Below, piece after piece: positions 6,641 through 11,842 of a DNA stretch of 11,842 nucleotides. How positions within the stretch are numbered: the stretch's first letter is position 1; each line of letters begins with the position of its first letter. Origin of the DNA: Verrucomicrobiota bacterium (GTDB taxonomy: Bacteria; Verrucomicrobiota; Verrucomicrobiia; Limisphaerales; CAZBKV01). The stretch is from positions 1 to 11,842 of the forward strand of contig JAGHDA010000214.1 of NCBI GenBank assembly GCA_021160185.1. The letters are read 5' to 3'. The position numbers and the translations under genes were made by a program. The notes beneath the pieces are model-generated. The model ran no database searches and was not told the DNA's origin. It was given only the letters and a program-made list of their open reading frames with translations.

Positions 6641-8425
6641 ATGAATCGCCTAGCTTGGCCAAGGGTAAGGGCCGCCTTTCCGCCCGCCGCGGCGGCGCGT
6701 CTGGCGTTGGCGTGGGTCGGGGTGTGGGGACTGGGCTCGGACGCGCGCGCGGCATGGCATGTCTGGACGGTGACGGAGACGCGGCATGTCTGCCGCAGCG
6801 AGCCGCCAGGGACGAACCGGACGGTTTCACTGGCGGCCGCTCGGAACGAGTGGGAGAGCTTTCAGGTGTTGCTGCGCGCGGATGAGCCTGTAGCCGGCAT
6901 ACGGCTCCAGGTGACCCCGTTGCGGGGGCCGGGAGGCGCTCTCATCGGATCGCGCGACTTTCGCCTCTACCGCCAGCGTCAGCTCAAGCTGAGCGTCGGC
7001 ACTTACCGGAACGAGCGGTTCAAGCCCGATTACTACCCGGATCCCCTTATCCCCTTCGCACATCCGCTGACTGGGCATCCGCTGCGGTCCGGCCGTTTCC
7101 GGGCCGAGCCGTTTGACTTGCCGGCGAACCAGACGCGCGGGTTTTGGGTGGATGTGCATGTTCCGGAAGACGCGCCGCCGGGGCGGTACGAGGGGCGATG
7201 CCGCGTGAGCGCCGCCGACGGCCGGAGGGCGGACCTGCCGGTCGCCCTTGAAGTGTGGCCGTTCGCCCTGCCGCGGACGCCGGCCATGAAGACTGCATTC
7301 GGCTCCCCGGCGGCTCGCCTGCGCGCCTATTATCGGGAGCGCGCCCGGCGCGGCCTGGAGCCCGAGCCGACGAACTGGGCGGGAATCGACGCCCAATGCG
7401 CCGCCCTGGCCGCCGCTCACCGCGTCAACGCCGCGCCGCCGGCTGATTGGCTGCGTCCCAAGGCCATGCCGGACGGCTCGTATCGCATCCCGGCGGCGCG
7501 CGTTCGCGCCCTTCGCGAGTTTGTGGACCGCTTCCATGTCAACGCATTGGCGGTTCCTCACCCGGCCGGCGTCATCCGCGATCCGGATCGGGAGCGCGCC
7601 AAGCTCCACGCGTGGCTGAGGGCGTTTGACCGCGCGGCCCGGGAGCTGGCCCGGCCGCAGACGGTTTTCTACGTCTACCTGAAGGACGAGCCGAACGACG
7701 CCGAGGCCTATCGCTACGTGCGGCGTTGGGGTCGGGCCATCCGGGAGGCGCGCTCGGCGGTCAAGGTGTTGGTCGTCGAGCAGACGTGGACCGCGCCCGG
7801 CATGGGCGGGGCGGACAGCGCCTGGGGCGATCTTTACGGCGCGGTGGACATCTGGTGTCCTCTCTTCTCCTTGTTCCGGCCGGAGAGCGCCGCCGCGCGC
7901 CGCGCGCTGGGCGAGCGGATTTGGACTTACACCGCCTTGTGTCAGGGCAAGCCCACTCCCTGGTGGCATATCGATTATCCGCTGCTGAATTACCGCGTTC
8001 CGGCTTGGATCGCCTGGCGGCATCACATCACCGGTCTGCTCTACTGGGGCGGGATGTCGTATTGGAAGCAAGTCAAGGACCCTTGGACCGAAGCGCCGCA
8101 CTACACCCCCGGGGGCAGGGAAACGCCCGGACGGAAGGCCATTCGCTTCAACGGCGAAGGCTCGCTAGTCTATCCCGCCCGCGCCGTGGGCTATGAAGGG
8201 GTCGCGCCCGCCATTCGCCTGAAGGCGCTGCGGGACGGCATTGAGGATTACGACTACTTGGCGACGGTGGATCGGATGGGGCTGCGGGCCGAGGCCGAGC
8301 GTATCGTGCGTCCACTGGCCGATTCGTTTTTCAAGTGGGAGAAGGATCCCTCCGCCTACCGGACGGCGCGCAGACAGCTTGCCCGCCTCATCGCGGCTCA
8401 CATGCGCCGCGCTTCCGAAAAATGA
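6641..8425 (+). CDS. secreted GH123-like / DUF4091 domain protein (putative glycoside hydrolase)
   Basis: Probably an exported carbohydrate-active protein. GH123 members are beta-N-acetylgalactosaminidases using substrate-assisted catalysis with an adjacent Asp-Glu pair; the substrate here is unknown. The 594-residue product has an N-terminal signal peptide (basic start, hydrophobic LALAWVGVWGLG, cleavage likely after ARA at 37). A beta-sandwich region (about 40-210) includes the typical AARNEWESFQV. The catalytic barrel has YLKDEPND with the candidate dyad Asp349-Glu350, then an aromatic segment WWHIDYPLLNYR and LLYWGG (467-472). The C-terminus carries RLKALRDGIEDYDYL, a hallmark of DUF4091 proteins. 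The ATG at 6641 gives the best signal peptide, although no Shine-Dalgarno stands at the normal distance (GAGG is 14 nt away). It is divergent from dusB, and a 159-nt gap separates it from purH on the same strand. A non-catalytic role cannot be excluded. Confidence 0.83.
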   Translation: MNRLAWPRVRAAFPPAAAARLALAWVGVWGLGSDARAAWHVWTVTETRHVCRSEPPGTNRTVSLAAARNEWESFQVLLRADEPVAGIRLQVTPLRGPGGALIGSRDFRLYRQRQLKLSVGTYRNERFKPDYYPDPLIPFAHPLTGHPLRSGRFRAEPFDLPANQTRGFWVDVHVPEDAPPGRYEGRCRVSAADGRRADLPVALEVWPFALPRTPAMKTAFGSPAARLRAYYRERARRGLEPEPTNWAGIDAQCAALAAAHRVNAAPPADWLRPKAMPDGSYRIPAARVRALREFVDRFHVNALAVPHPAGVIRDPDRERAKLHAWLRAFDRAARELARPQTVFYVYLKDEPNDAEAYRYVRRWGRAIREARSAVKVLVVEQTWTAPGMGGADSAWGDLYGAVDIWCPLFSLFRPESAAARRALGERIWTYTALCQGKPTPWWHIDYPLLNYRVPAWIAWRHHITGLLYWGGMSYWKQVKDPWTEAPHYTPGGRETPGRKAIRFNGEGSLVYPARAVGYEGVAPAIRLKALRDGIEDYDYLATVDRMGLRAEAERIVRPLADSFFKWEKDPSAYRTARRQLARLIAAHMRRASEK

Positions 8426-8545
8426 CGACGGCCCGGTTTGTGTCCAAAGCTTCCCCGCCGGGGCCCGCGCCTCGGGTGTTTCCTGCTCGTCCGACGCGCG
8501 AGCAGCCGGCGGCGGGTTGTCGCCTCGGCGTGAAACCGATTCCCG

Positions 8546-8575
8546 TTGACGGGCGGGGGAAGAGGGCGGATTCTG
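8546..8575 (+). promoter_or_regulatory. possible promoter directly before purH
   Basis: TTGACG (8546-8551) is followed at 17 bp by GATTCT (8569-8574), which matches TATAAT at three positions. Transcription would start around 8581-8583, just before the ATG at 8585. There is no Shine-Dalgarno at the normal distance from that ATG; the purine run AGAGGG ends 18 nt away. Weak, but the arrangement resembles those before the genes at 6641 and 11576. Confidence 0.3.
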
Positions 8576-8584
8576 AGCGCGGTT

Positions 8585-10150
8585 ATGGTGAAGATTCGGC
8601 GCGCGTTGCTTTCCGTGTATGACAAAACCGGGCTGATTCCCTTCGCCCAGATCCTGGCGGGGTGGGGCGTGGAGCTGATTTCCACCGGCGGCACCGCCAA
8701 GGCGTTGCGGGAGGCGGGGATTCGGACGACCGAGCTGAGCGAGTTCACTGGGTTTCCGGAGATGCTCGACGGTCGGGTCAAGACGCTTCATCCGCGGGTT
8801 CACGGAGGGATCCTCTTTGTCCGGGACAATCCTGCCCATGTCGACGCCGTTGAGGCGCACGAGATTCGGTCGATCGATCTGGTGGTTGTGAACCTGTATC
8901 CCTTCGAACGGGTGGCGGCGCGGCCCGAGGCTGCGTTGGAGGAGGCGATTGAAAACATCGACATCGGCGGGCCGGCGATGGTTCGGAGCGCGGCCAAAAA
9001 CCATCAGTTTGTGACCGTGGTGACGGACCCCCTCGATTACGCGGAGACGGCCGAGCAGATCGAGCGGCTGGGCGGCACGACGCTGGAGCTGCGGCGTCGG
9101 TTGGCGGCCAAGGCGTTTGCGCGGACGGCGGCGTATGACGCGGCGATCGCGGCGCACTTGCCGCGGTTTTTCGCCGGGGGGGAGAAGGCGCCGTGCGGCG
9201 GCCGCTGCCCGCCCACGCTGATCGTCCACGCCCCGTTGGTTCAGCCCCTTCGTTACGGGGAGAACCCGCATCAGGCGGGAGCGCTTTACGGGCGTTTCGG
9301 CGAATTCTTCCGGCAGCTTCACGGCAAGGAGCTTTCCTACAACAACATCCTGGACCTGACGTCCGCCGCGGCGTTGATCGCCGAGTTCGAGGGGGATGCG
9401 CCCACCGTGGCGATCCTCAAGCACACCAATCCGTGCGGCGTGGGGCAGGGGGCCGCGCTTGTCGAGGCGTGGGAGAAGGCGTTTGCCACCGACCGCCAGG
9501 CGCCTTTTGGGGGGATCATCGCCGTGAACCGTCCGCTGGACGGGCCTTGCGCCGAGGCGATCGCGGGGATCTTCAGCGAGGTGATCGTGGCGCCGGATTT
9601 CGAGCCGGAGGCGCTGGCGAGGCTGGAGAAGAAGAAGAACCTGCGCCTGGTGCGGATGCTTCGCGATCCGCGGCGGGACTCGCCGTGGGAAGTTCGCAGC
9701 GTGGGCGCGGGATCCTACCTGTGGCAGGAACGCGACCTGAAGCGGACGGAGCCGAGCGCCTGGAAGACGGCGACCAAGCGCGCGCCGACGGAGGAGGAGA
9801 TCGCGGCGATGCGGTTCGGGTGGAGGATCATCCCCCACATCAAGTCCAACGCGATTTTGTTTGCGGCGAAAGACAGGACCCTCGGCGTGGGCGCGGGGCA
9901 GATGAGCCGGGTCGATTCGGTCCGGATCGCGGCCTGGAAGGCGAAGGAAGCGGGCCTTTCGTTGAAAGGGAGCGTTCTTTGCAGCGACGCCTTTTTCCCG
10001 TTTCCTGACGGCGTGCTGGCGGGCGCGGAAGCCGGGGCCGCTGCGGTCATCCAGCCCGGCGGCTCGATTCGCGATGAGCAGGTGATCCAGGCGGCGGACG
10101 AGAAGGGGATGGCGATGGTGTTTACCGGCGCGCGGCATTTTCGGCATTGA
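8585..10150 (+). CDS. purH: bifunctional AICAR transformylase / IMP cyclohydrolase (PurH)
   Basis: Catalyses the last two steps of de novo IMP synthesis: AICAR plus 10-formyl-THF to FAICAR, then ring closure to IMP, in the cytosol. The product from this ATG is 521 residues, normal for the family. The N-terminal cyclohydrolase domain (about 1-195) has LISTGGTAKALREAG, KTLHPRVHGGIL (66-77) and DLVVVNLYPF. The C-terminal transformylase domain has RYGENPHQ (223-230), NILD, the catalytic Lys279-His280 in KHTNPCGVG, PFGGIIAVNR, SNAILFA, GAGQMSRVDS, SDAFFPFPDGV, IQPGGSIRDEQ and the end FTGARHFRH. The frame extends upstream to a TTG at 8546, but MVKIRRALLSVYDKTG matches the usual family N-terminus, so I took 8585. 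folC follows after 31 nt on the same strand and also belongs to folate one-carbon metabolism, so co-transcription is likely. Confidence 0.97.
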   Translation: MVKIRRALLSVYDKTGLIPFAQILAGWGVELISTGGTAKALREAGIRTTELSEFTGFPEMLDGRVKTLHPRVHGGILFVRDNPAHVDAVEAHEIRSIDLVVVNLYPFERVAARPEAALEEAIENIDIGGPAMVRSAAKNHQFVTVVTDPLDYAETAEQIERLGGTTLELRRRLAAKAFARTAAYDAAIAAHLPRFFAGGEKAPCGGRCPPTLIVHAPLVQPLRYGENPHQAGALYGRFGEFFRQLHGKELSYNNILDLTSAAALIAEFEGDAPTVAILKHTNPCGVGQGAALVEAWEKAFATDRQAPFGGIIAVNRPLDGPCAEAIAGIFSEVIVAPDFEPEALARLEKKKNLRLVRMLRDPRRDSPWEVRSVGAGSYLWQERDLKRTEPSAWKTATKRAPTEEEIAAMRFGWRIIPHIKSNAILFAAKDRTLGVGAGQMSRVDSVRIAAWKAKEAGLSLKGSVLCSDAFFPFPDGVLAGAEAGAAAVIQPGGSIRDEQVIQAADEKGMAMVFTGARHFRH

Positions 10151-10181
10151 GGCCCGGGCGCCGGAGAGAGAGCAGGGCGGG

Positions 10182-11507
10182 ATGACATACGAAGAGGCCA
10201 TTGCCGCGCTATACGCCCGCCGCTGGTTGGGGATGAAGCTGGGGCTTCGGAACGTGCGGCGGCTGGCCGCTTTGGTCGGCAATCCCCACCAGGATCTGCG
10301 CTTTGTCCATGTGGCCGGCACGACCGGCAAGGGCTCCACCTGCGCGATGCTCGAGGCGATCTATCGGGCCCAGGGCTACCGCGTGGGCCTTTTTCTTTCG
10401 CCCCATCTGGTCAGCTTTCGCGAACGGATGCAGGTCAACCGCCGGCCGATCGGGAAGGCGGATGTGGTGCGGCTTGCCGAAGAGCTGGAGAGGAGGATCG
10501 CGTCGGCGAACGACCCCGGCTTTGCGCCGACTTTCTTCGAGATGGCGACGGTCATGGCCCTGCTTTGGTTTCGGGAGCAGGGGTGCGAGTTGGTGATGTG
10601 GGAGACCGGGATGGGCGGTCGGCTGGACGCCACCAACCTGGTGCGCCCTTCGGCCGCGGTGATCACCAACGTTCAGTTTGATCACCAGCAGTGGCTGGGA
10701 GACTCGTTGGAGGCGATCGCGGCTGAGAAAGCGGGGATCATTAAGCCGGGCGCGCCGGCGGTGACCGGCGTGGAGGAGCCGGGGCCGTTGGACGTAATTT
10801 GGCGGCGTGCGTTCGAGGCGGGCGCGCCTTTGCGGACGGTGGGCCCTGAGGATCTCGAGGCGCCGCCGATCCGGGAAGCGCGGCTGCCGTTGCCCGGCGC
10901 GCATCAACGCCGCAACGCCGCGTTGGCCCTTGCGGTTGCGGAGGTTCTCCAGCCGCAGTTTCCTGTTTCCTCGTTCGCCCTTCGGAAAGGCCTTGAAAGC
11001 GTGCGCCTCTCCGGCCGGTGCCAGACGGTGCGGGACGCGGAGGGCCGTCTGACGGCGCTGGACGGGGCGCACAATCCGGCCGGGGCCCGCGCTTTGGCCG
11101 CGACTCTCCGCGAGTTGTTTCCCGGCCGGCGTTACGTCCTGGTTGCCGGGGCGCTGCAGGACAAGGACTGGCCCGGCATGTGGGAGGCGTTCGCCGAGGA
11201 GGCGGAGGCGGCATGGCTTGCGCCGGTGGCGAGCAGTCGGAGCGCGGATCCGGGGCGGCTGGCGGCGCATGCGCGCTTGACTCGGCCCGGGTTGCCGGTT
11301 CGGACGGCCGGGGATCTGCGGGAGGCGTTGGCGAAGACCGCGCGCGCGCCTATGCGGGTGATCACCGGCTCGCTTTACTTGGTAGGCGAGGCGTTGGGCC
11401 TGTTGGGCTTGGAATCGGGCGAGGGCAACCCGGGCGGCGATTGGGCGGCCGTTTCTGCGCCCGGAACGAGCTCCGGCGAGCCGGCCGGCGGCGGCGCGGC
11501 GCTCTGA
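10182..11507 (+). CDS. folC: folylpolyglutamate synthase / dihydrofolate synthase (FolC)
   Basis: ATP-dependent Mur-ligase-type enzyme that joins glutamate to dihydropteroate and/or adds glutamates to reduced folates, in the cytosol. The 441-residue product has the P-loop GTTGKGST (46-53), where most FolC proteins have Asn at the third position. Other blocks are FFEMAT (118-123), ETGMGGRLDATN (141-152), DHQQWLG (167-173) and EKAGIIKPG (182-190). The C-terminal domain has a GRCQ block, DGAHNPAGARAL and the family end GSLYLVGEALGLLG. About 30 residues of Gly/Ala/Ser-rich tail follow that usual end. The ATG lies 31 nt after purH, with purine-rich GGAGAGAGAG (10163-10172) before it as a plausible ribosome site. 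Whether it has both activities cannot be decided from sequence alone. Confidence 0.95.
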   Translation: MTYEEAIAALYARRWLGMKLGLRNVRRLAALVGNPHQDLRFVHVAGTTGKGSTCAMLEAIYRAQGYRVGLFLSPHLVSFRERMQVNRRPIGKADVVRLAEELERRIASANDPGFAPTFFEMATVMALLWFREQGCELVMWETGMGGRLDATNLVRPSAAVITNVQFDHQQWLGDSLEAIAAEKAGIIKPGAPAVTGVEEPGPLDVIWRRAFEAGAPLRTVGPEDLEAPPIREARLPLPGAHQRRNAALALAVAEVLQPQFPVSSFALRKGLESVRLSGRCQTVRDAEGRLTALDGAHNPAGARALAATLRELFPGRRYVLVAGALQDKDWPGMWEAFAEEAEAAWLAPVASSRSADPGRLAAHARLTRPGLPVRTAGDLREALAKTARAPMRVITGSLYLVGEALGLLGLESGEGNPGGDWAAVSAPGTSSGEPAGGGAAL

Positions 11508-11537
11508 GCGCGCTTGGCCCCTCGCCAGCCGCCGGAC

Positions 11538-11567
11538 TTGCCAACGAAACCCTCCGGCCGCTTTAAT
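11538..11567 (+). promoter_or_regulatory. sigma70-type promoter for lpxC, nearly leaderless
   Basis: TTGCCA (11538-11543, five of six matches to TTGACA) and TTTAAT (11562-11567, five of six matches to TATAAT) are 18 bp apart. It is a small AT-rich patch in the otherwise GC-rich 68-nt gap between folC and lpxC. RNA would start near 11574, only about two nt before the GTG start of lpxC. No Shine-Dalgarno precedes that GTG. Confidence 0.55.
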
Positions 11568-11575
11568 CCCACTCC

Positions 11576-11842
11576 GTGCGACAACAGCAGACCATTCGCG
11601 AGCCGGTCAGCGCCTCGGGAATCGGACTCCACACCGGGCAAAAAGTTACGATGACCTTCCGCCCGGCCCCTGCGGGCGCGGGGATTCGTTTTCGCCGGAC
11701 GGATCTCGAGTCCAGGCCGGAGATTGAGGCCGCGGCGGACAACGTGGCGGACACGACCCGCTGCACGACCCTGGGCAAGGGCAAGGCGCGCATCCGCACC
11801 GTGGAGCATGTCCTGGCCGCCTTCCACGGGATGGGGGTGACC
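11576..11842 (+). CDS. lpxC: UDP-3-O-acyl-N-acetylglucosamine deacetylase LpxC, 5' part (3' truncated by the window)
   Basis: Zinc deacetylase that commits UDP-acyl-GlcNAc to lipid A synthesis; its presence shows an LPS-type outer membrane. The first 89 residues are visible. They include SGIGLHTGQKVTMTFRPAP (about 14-32), RRTDL (40-44), a CTTL block (63-66) and TVEHVLAAFHGMGV, where Glu77-His78 correspond to the catalytic Glu and the first zinc ligand of E. coli LpxC. The GTG at 11576 places the motifs at the normal distance from the N-terminus and has a promoter immediately upstream but no Shine-Dalgarno. In several Gram-negative groups, including PVC bacteria as I recall, LpxC is fused to FabZ; the window ends too early to tell. 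Confidence 0.95.
   Translation, partial: MRQQQTIREPVSASGIGLHTGQKVTMTFRPAPAGAGIRFRRTDLESRPEIEAAADNVADTTRCTTLGKGKARIRTVEHVLAAFHGMGVT

Noticed and set aside
8546..8584. Upstream TTG start for purH
   Set aside because: The 13 extra residues are glycine/arginine-rich, precede a family-typical N-terminus, and overlap a TTGACG promoter-like box.
8165..10339. A 724-codon minus-strand open frame opposite the GH123-like gene end and purH
   Set aside because: It is the antisense of well-recognised coding sequence, with a composition typical of GC-rich shadow frames and no recognisable domain.

Overview
The window reads as an ordinary chromosomal stretch of a high-GC Gram-negative bacterium, most likely from the PVC group (Planctomycetes, Verrucomicrobia, Lentisphaerae or Kiritimatiellae) or a similar environmental lineage. 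This rests on three things: an lpxC start (lipid A synthesis, so an outer membrane), a Tat-exported Gfo/Idh/MocA oxidoreductase paired with a secreted HEAT-repeat protein, and a DUF4091/GH123-like secreted protein. The last two gene types are common in that group. The taxonomic call is inference; no rRNA or other marker is present.

Layout from left to right. Positions 1-302 hold the 3' end of an unrecognised gene. Positions 303-571 are a spacer with a small hairpin and a good sigma70-type promoter. A YgeA/RacX-type amino-acid racemase (572-1261) follows and is strikingly AT-richer than everything around it, so it is probably a horizontally acquired gene that carries its own promoter. Positions 1262-1809 appear non-coding, with a hairpin just behind the racemase and a second palindrome further on. 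A two-gene unit follows: the Tat-exported Gfo/Idh/MocA oxidoreductase (1810-3201) and the secreted HEAT-repeat protein (3239-5224), 37 nt apart. A perfect 14-bp hairpin lies between the HEAT gene and the convergent, minus-strand dusB gene (5403-6482). Divergent from dusB is the GH123/DUF4091-like secreted protein (6641-8425).

The right end is housekeeping: purH (8585-10150), folC (10182-11507) and the 5' part of lpxC (11576 to the window edge). PurH and FolC share folate one-carbon metabolism: PurH consumes 10-formyl-tetrahydrofolate and FolC polyglutamylates folates. lpxC has its own convincing promoter, placed so close to the start codon that the mRNA would be nearly leaderless. The GH123-like gene and purH also lack a good Shine-Dalgarno at the usual distance and have a TTGAC box 34-39 nt before the start codon, so this may be a recurring start type here.

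I found no mobile element, CRISPR array, tRNA or rRNA. No clearly undescribed multi-gene system is evident. The best candidates for a second look are the oxidoreductase plus HEAT-protein pair, the transferred racemase island, and the leaderless-type starts.
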